Source: CAVTOA01 sp963736285 (lineage in GTDB: Bacteria; Actinomycetota; Actinomycetes; Mycobacteriales; QHCE01). Taken from it: a stretch of 64,000 nucleotides of DNA. The position numbers and the translations under genes were made by a program. The stretch is taken from NCBI GenBank assembly GCA_963736285.1, contig CAVTOA010000003.1, forward strand, positions 372,001-436,000, given 5' to 3'. Positions within the stretch are counted from its first letter, which is position 1. Every line of letters starts with the position of its first letter. The notes under the pieces are model-generated. The model saw only the letters and a program-made list of their open reading frames with translations. It did no database searches and was not told the DNA's origin. Shown piece by piece: positions 1-8,505 of this stretch.

Positions 1-125
1 AGGTCGACTGTATTGGCCGACCTCCGCCAAACGGACGAGAGTAAGCCGGTACTGACATTAAAGGTGGCTTCCTTCTGACCACCGTAGGCAAACCGGTGTG
101 TCGACAAAGCGAGGCTGGAATCCAT

Positions 126-140
126 AGTCCCATCGGGACT
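126..140. terminator. Short hairpin just past the moeA stop
   Basis: AGTCCC and GGGACT face each other across a 3-nt loop, one base beyond the stop codon of the minus-strand moeA-like gene. No U-tract follows, so this is only a possible terminator or mRNA end stabiliser. Confidence 0.3.
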
Positions 141-141
141 G

Positions 142-1353
142 TCAGCGTTCCAGCAAAAGAACATCTACTTGTGCACCCGAGGGCACAGTGGACGCCCGGT
201 CGCCGATAACCATAAGCCCATCCGCTTTTGCCAAGCCGGTCAGCACATGCGTTCCACCTGGCAAAGGGCGCACCGCATATCCTCCGCCTCGTCGCTGACT
301 CACCGCACAAGGCCGGAATTCTCGTTTGCCCGGCACCGAGCTGATCGCCTCGGCGAGGGAAGCCTTGATAGAGCGACGGAACACGTGTTCTGCCCCCGCC
401 AACCGCTGGATAATTGGCCGCACCACAAGCTCAAACCCCACAAACGCTGACGCCGCCTCGCCCGGCAAACATACGATGGGCGTTCGCTCAGCGCCAATGC
501 GGCCGAAACCAAAGACACCGTTGGGCGCCACCGGCAACGTCACAAAACGCACCTCAGAAAAGAGTTGGCCGATAACCCGCGTCAAGTTCACACCAGTGAC
601 GACCAACAGGTCGGCACGCATCGCGTTATCTTCCAATACGGAGTTCAACCGATCCGGATCATCGCCGATGGTGCTCAACCGGAAAGCCTGCGCCCCGACG
701 GCGCGTGCGCCGGCCGTCACGGTGTATGACGCGGCGTCGATGATGTGCCCAGCGCAGCCAGGATGGCCAATGTCGACCAGCTCGTCTCCAATCGACAACG
801 CGACCACACGTGGGATCGGGTAGGCCGGTAGCTGCGCGAATCCGGCCGAGGCAACCAACCCGATTAACCCGGGGGTCATGAGCTCGCCCGCTGAGGCAAT
901 AACGGTGCCTGCTGCGCACTCCGCACCAGACCACAAGACATTCTCATTCGCCCGTGCCGCGTGTTCGATACGGACTTTGACCATGCCGTCATCGGTGAGC
1001 TCACGCGGCACCACGGCGTCAGCACCTCCGGGCAAGGGTGCACCGGCACTAATAGCAAAGCAGCCGCCTGGCGGCACTCCGACCGCCTGCCAGGCCCCAA
1101 TACCGATATCGCCTACAACCGAGAGCGTGATCGGATGCTCCGAGCTCGCCATGCGCACGTCTTCTGCCCGAACCGCGTAACCCGTGACCTGCGCCAGATC
1201 GAAGGCCGGCAACGGTGCGGGCGCCCGCACCTCATCGGCCAACCTGCAACCCGCAGAGTCCAATAGCGACAGTTGCAACGGTCTCAACGGTTGCACCTCG
1301 TGCAGCACGCCAGTGAGATAGTCGGCCAAGCTGGCGTGCTCGGTGACGGTCAT
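142..1353 (-). CDS. moeA: MoeA-like protein with degenerate active-site motifs
   Basis: This 403-residue protein has the length and domain order of MoeA, the enzyme that inserts molybdate into adenylylated molybdopterin in the cytoplasm. The fold signature is clear: a LPAF...GYAVR segment near residues 48-62, a GDEL segment near 190 and a PGEAAS segment near 300. The usual catalytic signatures are changed. The canonical FDNSAMDGYA reads FDLAQVTGYA at 51-60, replacing the conserved Asp by Thr; TGGxSxG reads TGVNLTR; and GxPGNPxS reads CLPGEAAS. The start lies 2 bases after the galU stop, so the two are almost certainly co-transcribed, as they are in many actinobacteria. It may be a MoeA paralogue with altered or lost transferase activity. 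Family assignment is firm; activity is doubtful. Confidence 0.85.
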   Translation of the reverse strand: MTVTEHASLADYLTGVLHEVQPLRPLQLSLLDSAGCRLADEVRAPAPLPAFDLAQVTGYAVRAEDVRMASSEHPITLSVVGDIGIGAWQAVGVPPGGCFAISAGAPLPGGADAVVPRELTDDGMVKVRIEHAARANENVLWSGAECAAGTVIASAGELMTPGLIGLVASAGFAQLPAYPIPRVVALSIGDELVDIGHPGCAGHIIDAASYTVTAGARAVGAQAFRLSTIGDDPDRLNSVLEDNAMRADLLVVTGVNLTRVIGQLFSEVRFVTLPVAPNGVFGFGRIGAERTPIVCLPGEAASAFVGFELVVRPIIQRLAGAEHVFRRSIKASLAEAISSVPGKREFRPCAVSQRRGGGYAVRPLPGGTHVLTGLAKADGLMVIGDRASTVPSGAQVDVLLLER

Positions 1354-1355
1354 GG

Positions 1356-2309
1356 CTAGTCCCCCGAATCTGTGGTGGTGTCGTCCACCGTGGCGAGTGA
1401 GGTCTCGCGTACATAAGAGACCAACCAGCGACGGAACTCGGGCCCGAGGTCTTCCCGCTCACTAGCGAGACGGACAACCGCCTTGAGATAGTCGCCCCGG
1501 TCGCCGGTGTCGTAGCGCCGTCCCGTGAATACCACGCCGTGCGTCGGAATCCCAGCGGCCAGCAAGCGAGCCATAGCATCAGTCAGCTGAATCTCGCCCC
1601 CCGCGCCTGGCGAGGTGGCTCTAATGGCGTCAAAAATTTCCGGCGGAAGGATGTACCGACCGATGATCGCGAGATCGCTGGGCGCCTCCGCCGGGTCGGG
1701 TTTTTCCACCAACTCGCTGACGGAGACGACCTGGTAACCATGATGCTGCTCGTCGGTGGGGGCTACCGCCACCGAACCGTAGCGATTTATGTGCTCGTGT
1801 GGCACTTCGATCAGGCCCAACACGACGCCTCCATGTTGCTGGTAGACCGCCAACATCGCGGACAGCAGCGGGTCCCGGGCATCGATGAGGTCGTCGCCGA
1901 GCTGAACAACGAAGGGCTCATCGCCCACATGATCCGCGGCACACAGCACCGCATGGCCCAACCCTCGCGGCTCGTCCTGTCGCACAGAATGCACGGTTGC
2001 GAGCTCCGCTGGGTAGCGCACCGCAGCCAAGCGACGCTTGTCCCCTTTGGACTCCAACGCCGCTTCCAGCAATGGCGCCCGGTCAAAATGATCCAGTACC
2101 GACTCCATGGCTCGCCCTGTTACCAGCAAGACGTCCGACACTCCGGCTTTAGCTGCCTCTTCGACCACGTACTCAAGTGCGGGTCTATCCACTACCGGCA
2201 GCAGTGCCTTGGGAACCGCTTTGGTCGCAGGCAAAAACCGGGTACCAAGACCGGCTACCGGCAAAACGGTTTTTGTGGGCTGTTTACGCGATGTGGGAGT
2301 GTCGGCCAT
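1356..2309 (-). CDS. galU: UTP--glucose-1-phosphate uridylyltransferase
   Basis: This 317-residue enzyme makes UDP-glucose from UTP and glucose-1-phosphate for cell-wall, exopolysaccharide and trehalose synthesis. The N-terminal nucleotide-binding signature GLGTRFLPATKAVPK sits near residues 20-35, followed by VDRPALEYVVEEA, and QLGDDLID near 138 matches the metal/UDP site. VEKP and GRYILPP further on match the sugar-binding part of GalU. Length is normal for the family. It is the first gene of a pair with the moeA-like gene (2-base gap) and lies 107 bases downstream of the HAMP-GAF gene on the same strand. Confidence 0.96.
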   Translation of the reverse strand: MADTPTSRKQPTKTVLPVAGLGTRFLPATKAVPKALLPVVDRPALEYVVEEAAKAGVSDVLLVTGRAMESVLDHFDRAPLLEAALESKGDKRRLAAVRYPAELATVHSVRQDEPRGLGHAVLCAADHVGDEPFVVQLGDDLIDARDPLLSAMLAVYQQHGGVVLGLIEVPHEHINRYGSVAVAPTDEQHHGYQVVSVSELVEKPDPAEAPSDLAIIGRYILPPEIFDAIRATSPGAGGEIQLTDAMARLLAAGIPTHGVVFTGRRYDTGDRGDYLKAVVRLASEREDLGPEFRRWLVSYVRETSLATVDDTTTDSGD

Positions 2310-2416
2310 CCCCGGAGATTAGCCGGTCGACTCCGCCGGGCCGAGTAGGGCACGCAGTGAACGGGTGCACGAACCCCGTTTGTCGACGTGGGCGCTCTCT
2401 ATAAAATGCGGAGAGG

Positions 2417-3838
2417 CTAGTGACCGTGCTGCTTGGGCACGCTCTCCAGCGCTACTGCGGCTTGAGTGGCGAACGCCTGCAGGGCGCGCACATCGGCGTC
2501 ATCGAATTCGTCGGCGCGCTCCCCAGCGGCAAGACGGTCGTATAGCGCGAGCACACCAAACACCCGACGACGCGCGCGGCTGCGAATAAACGGAACCGCG
2601 ATGTATGTCGAACATCTGGGCTCAGTGGGCGCGAATTCGTCCTTCGGGCCGATGCGCCCCTTCGCGGGAAGGCCCCGTTGCGCGACTTGGCCAACTATGC
2701 CCTCTCCGGCGGCAACTGTGATGCCATCTGGTTCTGTGCCCACTAGTGCACCACTTACCGCTCGCCCCACCAACCTTGGTGGATATTCGTCCGTCTCGGT
2801 CAGTAGCACCACTCCCGACTGAGCGCCGGTCGCGGCCATCGCGGTCTCAAGTGTGACTTCGGCAATCCGCCCCGGGTCGGAGCTGCTCGAAAGCGCCTCC
2901 CCCAGCCGAACCAAGTTGCCACGCAATTGGTCCCGACTCGCGGTGAGCGCACCCACGTATGCCTGCAGGTCACGCACCATGCGGTTGAATGTCTGCGCCA
3001 ACCTGCCGAGCTCATCTCGACCCCGGACTAACACACGAGTGCTGAGGTCGCCGGAGGCAACCTGCTCGGCACCAGCTGCCAGCTCCAGCAGCGGTCGGGT
3101 CAAGGTTCGAGCAAGCCAGCGCGCGGCCAAGATCGCGAGCAACGAAACGGCCCCCGCGATCATGAACATGATGAGGTACAACTTCCCCAGATCTGCCCGC
3201 TCTGTGCTGATCCTTAAATACAGCGGTTGGCCAGGATTGGGCGTTCGCACCACCGAACGGGTGGCCTCACCCGGCTGCTTCGCGGTTATCCACGCGCCGC
3301 TGGGCAGCCGCACCGAAACACCCACGCCGCCTTCCTTGGCCAACTCGTTCACCAGCGCCTTATCCACCCGGAACGCTGCCCTAGCCCAACCAAGGGTTGA
3401 CCCGCCAAACTCGCGCAACTCCACCCCCGCAGCGATGACTGGGCGATCGCCTAACTTGCCGGTAGTGCAATCCCCCCAATTGACCTGCTGTCGAATTTCG
3501 TTCGGATCGCCGCTTCCCGCGAGAAGGACGCCGTCGCCATTTTCGAGACGGAGCGCATCAGCGAGTCGACGGGCGAAGATTGCGTCCGCAGCGGATCGGG
3601 GGTCACGCACGGCCGTGGCGGTTGCGGCCAACGCTTCGGCGGCTGCCCGCGCCCGTTGGCAGAGCGTCCCCACGGCACTGGTCACCGCCGCCGACCCGCT
3701 GTTGAGTTCTTCTGCCTCACGACTTCTTGTGATCGAGGTTGCGACCATCCCCGTCGCCACGGCACCCACCGCGATAGGGCCCAGCACAACCGCCAGGAAC
3801 GCGGCTGTAAGCCGGGTTCGCAGCGTCACCGCTTTCAC
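2417..3838 (-). CDS. Membrane sensor with HAMP and GAF domains, no output kinase
   Basis: This 473-residue protein has an N-terminal membrane helix (about residues 8-30), an extracytoplasmic sensor region of roughly 190 residues, and a second helix near 230-250. A HAMP linker follows (RPLLELAAGAEQVASGDL, then RDELGRLAQTFNRM), then a short coiled coil and a GAF domain (about 315-465). No histidine kinase, cyclase or methyl-accepting domain follows, so it probably signals through a partner or binds a ligand. It is divergent from the cyclo-ligase gene, with the two starts about 100 bases apart. Function is unknown beyond sensing. Confidence 0.85.
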   Translation of the reverse strand: MKAVTLRTRLTAAFLAVVLGPIAVGAVATGMVATSITRSREAEELNSGSAAVTSAVGTLCQRARAAAEALAATATAVRDPRSAADAIFARRLADALRLENGDGVLLAGSGDPNEIRQQVNWGDCTTGKLGDRPVIAAGVELREFGGSTLGWARAAFRVDKALVNELAKEGGVGVSVRLPSGAWITAKQPGEATRSVVRTPNPGQPLYLRISTERADLGKLYLIMFMIAGAVSLLAILAARWLARTLTRPLLELAAGAEQVASGDLSTRVLVRGRDELGRLAQTFNRMVRDLQAYVGALTASRDQLRGNLVRLGEALSSSSDPGRIAEVTLETAMAATGAQSGVVLLTETDEYPPRLVGRAVSGALVGTEPDGITVAAGEGIVGQVAQRGLPAKGRIGPKDEFAPTEPRCSTYIAVPFIRSRARRRVFGVLALYDRLAAGERADEFDDADVRALQAFATQAAVALESVPKQHGH

Positions 3839-3936
3839 CTCCGATGGCGGGAAGTTTCACCCCGCCGCTTGCACGCAAATTCCGTCACCGAATACTGGCA
3901 CGTGCCGCACGCCCGAGCATGGCCAGACTGGACAAA

Positions 3937-4566
3937 ATGGAGCCTTTCTCAAAATTAATGCTTCGTCGGCAAGTGATCGAAGCACGCATCGCCATGTCTG
4001 CTCAGGAGCGTCACGAGCACACGCGGTTGTTCAGCCGACACTTGCTCGCCGCACTAGCCGAGTTCCCGCATCGCCAGACTCGGCGTATCGCCGCATATGC
4101 GCCGTTGCCGCTCGAGCCCGGCGAGACAGATCTTCCGCAGACGTTGTATGAGGCCGGTTTTGAGGTGTTGTTGCCGCTATGGCCGGCACGACAGGGCGGC
4201 GTTAGTCCACAAGGAATAGACGATCCCATGTGGACAGAATTCGTCGACTCGCGTATGAGCAAAGAGATAGCAACGTCGATCACGAATGCGCAAGAGACGC
4301 TACTCACGCCATTGCCGTCCGAGGTCCTGGATTCGGTCGAGCTCGTCATCGTGCCCGCATTGGCGGTAGACGAACGTGGCGCCCGGCTCGGGCGTGGTGG
4401 CGGCTGGTACGACCGCGCCCTAACCCGGTCTCGTGCACGGACGGTCGCGCTCGTTTTTGACGACGAGTTTGTGCCTCACCTCCCTGTGGAGCCGCACGAC
4501 CAACCCATGTCTGCCGTGATTACACCGACCCACGGATGGCGTGAGCTACCATTGGCACTCGAATAA
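3937..4566 (+). CDS. 5-formyltetrahydrofolate cyclo-ligase
   Basis: This enzyme converts 5-formyl-THF to 5,10-methenyl-THF using ATP. The signature GARLGRGGGWYDRAL (about 70 residues before the end) is the family ATP/folate-binding loop, and LRRQVIEAR opens the conserved N-terminus. An open frame extends upstream to 3844, with further ATGs at 3919 and 3958. I chose 3937 (209 residues) because family homology begins just after it and the longer reading runs into the divergent promoter; no start has a strong Shine-Dalgarno. It is followed by the FmdB-type gene, 51 bases away. Confidence 0.9.
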   Translation: MEPFSKLMLRRQVIEARIAMSAQERHEHTRLFSRHLLAALAEFPHRQTRRIAAYAPLPLEPGETDLPQTLYEAGFEVLLPLWPARQGGVSPQGIDDPMWTEFVDSRMSKEIATSITNAQETLLTPLPSEVLDSVELVIVPALAVDERGARLGRGGGWYDRALTRSRARTVALVFDDEFVPHLPVEPHDQPMSAVITPTHGWRELPLALE

Positions 4567-4617
4567 TCAGAGTGCCAATCCTTTGTTGATACTTACTTCG
4601 CGCCCTCGGAGGCAACT

Positions 4618-4977
4618 GTGCCCACCTATCAGTACGTCTGCGTTGAATGTGGAGATCAGCTCGAGGTGGTTCAATCCTTCAGCGACGACGCACTCACCAC
4701 GTGTCCGCAATGCTCGGGCAATCTTCGGAAGCAATTTTCTGCGGTTGGCGTGGTGTTTAAGGGCTCTGGTTTCTATCGGACCGATTCGCGCACGAACACC
4801 AGTGGAAGCAGCGCAAAGAAGAGCGATAGCGAGCCAGCGAGTTCCGGTAGCAAAACCGAAAAATCCGCGACCAGCGAGAAGCCCAAAGCCGATAAATCCG
4901 CGAGCGGGTCGTCGTCCAGCTCCTCTTCGTCGAGCTCCACCACGTCAAGCAGTGGCAAAGCTGCCACGCCGGCTTAG
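4618..4977 (+). CDS. FmdB-type zinc-ribbon protein
   Basis: This 119-residue protein starts with GTG behind a GGAGG ribosome site 5 bases upstream. The first 60 residues form the FmdB/CxxC regulatory-type zinc ribbon: PTYQYVCVECG, then TCPQCSGNLRK, then a conserved GVVFKGSGFYRTD. The second half is a low-complexity Ser/Lys tail with a run of more than ten serines, probably disordered. Orthologues sit next to 5-FCL and mscL in many actinobacteria. The precise role is unknown; a small metal-binding protein is all that can be said. Confidence 0.9.
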   Translation: MPTYQYVCVECGDQLEVVQSFSDDALTTCPQCSGNLRKQFSAVGVVFKGSGFYRTDSRTNTSGSSAKKSDSEPASSGSKTEKSATSEKPKADKSASGSSSSSSSSSSTTSSSGKAATPA

Positions 4978-5056
4978 CCATGCGCCCCGTTTTCTGTCCA
5001 ATGTAGGGTGACGCCCCGTTTGTATCGCTTCTTCCTATGTTCTATACAGTGCCGCC

Positions 5057-5473
5057 ATGCTTACGGGTTTCAAGAATTTTGTGATGCGCGGCAACGTGGT
5101 CGATCTCGCGGTCGGCGTTGTCATTGGCGCGGCGTTCAACTCAGTCATCACACAACTCACCAAATCGTTCCTAGAGCCACTTATCACTCTCGTTACCGGC
5201 GGCAACAAGGTAGGAGGGCAGTTCACGATCAATGACGTTGCCTTCACCTACGGCGCTTTCATCAACGCTGTCATTACGTTCTTGCTTACTGCGGCTGCGC
5301 TGTACTTCTTTGTTGTTCTGCCCATGAACAAGCTCGCTGAACGGCGCGCACGACGCGACAAATCCGACGCCGAACCCGCTCCCACAACGCTCTCGGACGA
5401 AGCTCGTTTGCTGGCTGAAATTCGTGACGAACTCCGCAAGAGCGCTGCTGAACACGCCCTGACGAAGGTCTAG
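5057..5473 (+). CDS. mscL: Large-conductance mechanosensitive channel
   Basis: This 138-residue inner-membrane channel opens under hypo-osmotic stress and releases solutes. It opens with GFKNFVMRGNVVDLAVGVVIGAAF, the MscL N-terminal helix and pore-lining TM1, followed by a periplasmic loop, a second TM (about residues 68-92) and a charged C-terminal helix. Length matches the family. Its TAG stop overlaps the stop codon of the convergent small gene through a shared CTAG. Confidence 0.96.
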   Translation: MLTGFKNFVMRGNVVDLAVGVVIGAAFNSVITQLTKSFLEPLITLVTGGNKVGGQFTINDVAFTYGAFINAVITFLLTAAALYFFVVLPMNKLAERRARRDKSDAEPAPTTLSDEARLLAEIRDELRKSAAEHALTKV

Positions 5474-5640
5474 TCGCCCCAATGGGGTGGACGGTCCTCC
5501 AGTAAGCGGGTCTCTCGATCTTCCTCCCGTCGATCTGACCAATCGTCGAGATCGTCCGAGGTTTGGTCAGGTAGGACCTCGATGTCGGTGTCGTCAGTCA
5601 TGGAGACTTCGCGGTCCGGGTCCGGCGTCGTGATAGCCAT
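5470..5640 (-). CDS. Small acidic protein with LLEDRPPHWGD tail
   Basis: This is a 56-residue Asp/Glu-rich protein if started at the ATG at 5640, or 43 residues from the ATG at 5601. The core LPDQTSDDLDDWSDRREEDRETRLLEDRPPHW resembles small conserved actinobacterial proteins of unknown function that end in a similar RPPHW block. There are no membrane segments or cysteines. It is convergent with mscL, with which it shares the CTAG stop overlap. No function can be assigned. Confidence 0.65.
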   Translation of the reverse strand: MAITTPDPDREVSMTDDTDIEVLPDQTSDDLDDWSDRREEDRETRLLEDRPPHWGD

Positions 5641-5851
5641 GCGCTCACGGTAACGGGGCGCCTCGCTGATGTTCCAACTGGTTGGACACCTCATCCTCAT
5701 ATATGGAAATTTCAGAACAAACGATGGTTTTTACCGTGGTCAGCTAGTAAACATGACCATCGCGTGCATACCGGGCGAGAATAATCCGAGCGCTCGCGAA
5801 TACAGGGTTTGAGAAGGAAGAGCAAACCCGCGATCGACGAGGGAGCAATCC

Positions 5852-6028
5852 ATGAGTGGTTTCCTAAACAAGGCAAAAGACGCGATCGCCGGCCACAAAG
5901 ACAAGGCAGAAGAAGGCATCGATAAAGCCGGCGATGTTCTTGACGAGAAAACCGATGGCAAACATTCCGAGAAAATTGACACCGCACAAGAGAAAGCCAA
6001 GAGTGCCTTGGACAACCTCGGGAACTAG
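5852..6028 (+). CDS. Small Lys/Asp-rich protein, MT0933-like antitoxin family
   Basis: This 58-residue protein follows a GAGGGAG ribosome site 5-11 bases upstream. The sequence MSGFLNKAKDAIAGHKDKA, then a GIDKAGDVLDEKT segment, then KIDTAQEKAKSALDNLG, is a charged amphipathic repeat matching the Rv0909/MT0933-like antitoxin family. No toxin gene is adjacent: the upstream neighbour is the convergent acidic protein and the downstream neighbour is an MBL-fold hydrolase. It may therefore act as an orphan or as a general stress protein, as related CsbD-like sequences are thought to. Confidence 0.75.
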   Translation: MSGFLNKAKDAIAGHKDKAEEGIDKAGDVLDEKTDGKHSEKIDTAQEKAKSALDNLGN

Positions 6029-6106
6029 GAAACATACGCTCGACTCATTGCATTGTGGGGCTCGCGAATGCGGGCCCCACAGTACGTCTACGACTAGTTT
6101 GGCGTC

Positions 6107-7090
6107 ATGAACCCACTGCGACTCCGTGACGCTCTTTATCAGCGCGAGGTGATCGCTCGGCGCAAGACCGGAATGCGAGTATGGCCAGCCACATTTTCCG
6201 ACCGCCTTACCGGGAAAATGCCTCAGCTTCGCAACGTGTGGCGGCTACTCCGCTCTGGTGAGGCGCGCGCATCCCGAGCAGATGCGGATCGCATTCCTGT
6301 ACGGCGGCTAGGTCTTGACCTAGTGCCCGCGGACACACTTGCTATCACTTGGGTCGGACACGCCTCGTTCGTGATTCGCATGGACGGGCGCACCATTCTC
6401 ACCGACCCCGTATGGGGCGACATTCGCGCCCTCCGCCGGATTACGCCGCCGGGGGTTGCCTGGGAGGATCTGCCGCGCATCGACGCCGTGGTAATCAGTC
6501 ACAACCATTACGACCATCTCGATGTAGCCACGATCAAACGCCTACCTCGACACACTCCAGTCTTGGTGCCTGCCGCACTTGGAACATGGTTCACCAAACG
6601 CGGCTTCACCGACGTCACCGAGTTGGATTGGTGGGAGTCAGTCAGCATCGCCAGCATCACCTTCGACTTCGTGCCAGCACACCATTGGAGTCGGCGCACT
6701 CTGTGGGACAACTGCACCACGCTGTGGGGTGGCTGGGTAATGACTAGCGAACACAATCACCGCGCCTATTTCGCTGGCGACTCGGGCTACGGCCCTTACT
6801 TTTCCCAGATCGGCGAACGCTACCCGGGCATTGACATCGCGATGCTCCCCATCGGCGCCTACTCGCCACGGTGGTTTCACCGCACTTTCCATATGGATCC
6901 GACCGAAGCGGTGCGTGCCTGTACGGACGTTGGCGCAGGTCGCATGGTGCCGATGCACTGGGGCACATTTATTTTGACAGCAGAGCCGCTGCTGGAACCA
7001 TCGACTCGCCTGCGGGAGGAGTGGACCATGCTCGACCGAGACCAACACGATCTGTGGGACCTCGCAATTGGACAGACACACGTCTTGTAG
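6107..7090 (+). CDS. MBL-fold metal-dependent hydrolase (NAPE-PLD/UlaG-like)
   Basis: This 327-residue protein carries the metallo-beta-lactamase signature HNHYDHLD near residues 130-137 (first metal ligands), an upstream WVGHASFVIRMDGRTILTDP strand pair, the FAGDSGYGP ligand block near 224, and a late MHWGTF His. The arrangement resembles N-acylphosphatidylethanolamine phospholipase D-like and UlaG-like hydrolases. The substrate is unknown. The gene stands alone, and its stop precedes a short orphan reading frame. Confidence 0.88.
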   Translation: MNPLRLRDALYQREVIARRKTGMRVWPATFSDRLTGKMPQLRNVWRLLRSGEARASRADADRIPVRRLGLDLVPADTLAITWVGHASFVIRMDGRTILTDPVWGDIRALRRITPPGVAWEDLPRIDAVVISHNHYDHLDVATIKRLPRHTPVLVPAALGTWFTKRGFTDVTELDWWESVSIASITFDFVPAHHWSRRTLWDNCTTLWGGWVMTSEHNHRAYFAGDSGYGPYFSQIGERYPGIDIAMLPIGAYSPRWFHRTFHMDPTEAVRACTDVGAGRMVPMHWGTFILTAEPLLEPSTRLREEWTMLDRDQHDLWDLAIGQTHVL

Positions 7091-7145
7091 ATGGACCTGA
7101 GGGTGGCGAGCACAACGGGCAATCTGTGACGGCAATGCCTGGGCC

Positions 7146-7307
7146 GTGATCGGGGCAAACGAGCGGGTCATCACCTACGAACGGGACATCGCTTGGGACG
7201 CGGAACAAGGCCGCCGCACCACATCCATGTGGCTCCACGACGTCTGGATCGAGGCGAGAGACAACGCAAGCTCCGAGCTGGCAACACCGTATGCGCCCGC
7301 GCACTGA
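7146..7307 (+). pseudogene. Orphan 53-codon frame, possible gene fragment
   Basis: An uninterrupted frame running from about 7101 to the TGA at 7305 encodes a composition that looks like genuine protein (VITYERDIAWDAEQ, then SMWLHDVWIEARD). The only plausible start is the GTG at 7146, with no ribosome site. It could be the 3' end of a decayed gene or a very small protein. I do not recognise it. Confidence 0.25.
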
Positions 7308-7382
7308 CCACTTGGCCCCGCACACTCCTCACACTCGAAGGCGCCCAAACCATTACCCGTTAAGCTGTGGGCAAATTGCAAG

Positions 7383-7455
7383 GCCCTCGTAGCTCAGGGG
7401 ATAGAGCACCAACCTCCTAAGTTGGGTGTCGCAGGTTCGAATCCTGCCGGGGGCA
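7383..7455 (+). tRNA. tRNA-Arg (anticodon CCU)
   Basis: The full cloverleaf is visible. The acceptor arms GCCCTCG and CGGGGGC include one G-T pair. The D arm GCTC is followed by GAGC. The anticodon stem CCAAC/GTTGG encloses the loop CTCCTAA, so the anticodon is CCT. The T arm is GCAGG-TTCGAAT-CCTGC, and the discriminator is A. CCA is not encoded. It reads AGG codons. Confidence 0.96.
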
Positions 7456-7544
7456 CTTAGGTACAACCTGCCCGAATCAATGCCAACCTTCCCGTTACTC
7501 GCTGCGGTAAACACCGACAAGATCGAGTCCGCTAGGCTGGCGCG

Positions 7545-7841
7545 ATGCAATACCTAGTGACCGCATATGACGACACGGACGAAAACGCTCTCGACCGGCG
7601 CATGGCCGCCCGCAAGGATCACCTGGCACTCGGCGACGAGATGTCGCAAGCTGGTCAACTTCATTTCGCCGCCGCCATCATGGATGCTGACGGAAAAATG
7701 ATCGGCTCATCGCTCGTGGTCGAGTTTTCCTCGCGAGCCGAGGTGGACGAATGGCTCGCGGTGGAACCATATGTGGCCCAGCATGTGTGGAAAGAAATAG
7801 AGATCCAACCTTGTCGGGTCAGCCCAAGTTTCGCCCACTAA
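7545..7841 (+). CDS. YCII-domain protein
   Basis: This 98-residue protein has the YCII-related ferredoxin-like fold. It opens with MQYLVTAYDDTD, has a conserved R/K-x-x-H pair (ARKDHLALGDE), GQLHFAAAIMD, GSSLVVEFSSRAEVDEWLAVEPYV and a final WKEIEIQPCRV strand. YCII proteins are small cytoplasmic enzymes or subunits of uncertain chemistry. It is monocistronic, 90 bases after tRNA-Arg. Confidence 0.9.
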   Translation: MQYLVTAYDDTDENALDRRMAARKDHLALGDEMSQAGQLHFAAAIMDADGKMIGSSLVVEFSSRAEVDEWLAVEPYVAQHVWKEIEIQPCRVSPSFAH

Positions 7842-7974
7842 CATATGAATGAAGTAGCACAAGCTAGCTGAATTCCCATGGCGGTGGGGCCCGCCAACCA
7901 GTCCATTAACGGTCTGCAAACCGCGATGCGAATCGCCAACGGTCCCTATCAGATAAGCGATTTCTGGTAGGGAG

Positions 7975-8505
7975 ATGCCTGTGCCTCATTTCCGTTCGAC
8001 CAGTGCAAAGAGTCGTTCAACGAGCATGTCCATGATGCCGACAACCCCCATTGATCCGGATATCGATCTGCATATAACCAGGCAGCGTCGAGAACTTTCT
8101 GGCGCGCATTGGTCGGTGCTGGGAACGATTTCTGCGGGCGGGGCGGTGGGTGCCTTGGCCCGCTACGGAATCGGCGTTGCTTTCCCCCACGACGGCAGCG
8201 GCTTTCCTTGGGCGACTTTCGCGATCAACGTCAGCGGGTGTTTTCTCATCGGCGTGCTCATGACGATCATCACGCTGACCTTCGCGCACCGGCTTGTTCG
8301 CCCGTTTCTCGGCGTAGGTGTACTGGGCGGCTACACCACGTTTTCGACCTACACCGTCGATATCCAGCAGCTATTGGACGCTAAAGAAGCAGCTACCGCG
8401 CTGGCCTATCTCGCCAGCACCATCGTCGCCGCTTTAGTCGCCGTATGGATCGGGGTTGTATTGGCACGACTCGCTAGGACTCCAGCCTCGGAGGAGCAGC
8501 GGTGA
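7975..8505 (+). CDS. crcB: Fluoride channel subunit CrcB/FluC (first copy)
   Basis: This 176-residue protein has four membrane helices and the Fluc signatures GGAVGALARYGIG, FPWATFAINVSGCFLIG (with the pore Asn) and LGGYTTFSTYTVD, the channel's Phe-rich pore and sodium-site region. A hydrophilic N-terminal extension of about 40 residues precedes the first helix; an internal ATG at 8032 could shorten it. The stop overlaps the next crcB by 4 bases. Paired subunits usually form a heterodimeric channel exporting fluoride. Confidence 0.93.
   Translation: MPVPHFRSTSAKSRSTSMSMMPTTPIDPDIDLHITRQRRELSGAHWSVLGTISAGGAVGALARYGIGVAFPHDGSGFPWATFAINVSGCFLIGVLMTIITLTFAHRLVRPFLGVGVLGGYTTFSTYTVDIQQLLDAKEAATALAYLASTIVAALVAVWIGVVLARLARTPASEEQR

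Noticed and set aside
5712..6035. Minus-strand frames across 5.7-6.0 kb
   Set aside because: They are antisense to the MT0933-like gene, which has a good ribosome site and family-like sequence; their Cys/Arg/Leu composition is not protein-like.
7870..7974. Possible fluoride (crcB) riboswitch upstream of crcB
   Set aside because: The GGCGGTGGGGCCCGCC stretch resembles the first stem in length and symmetry, but the conserved GAUGG core and the downstream CUxAUGACUCCUAC segment are not present.
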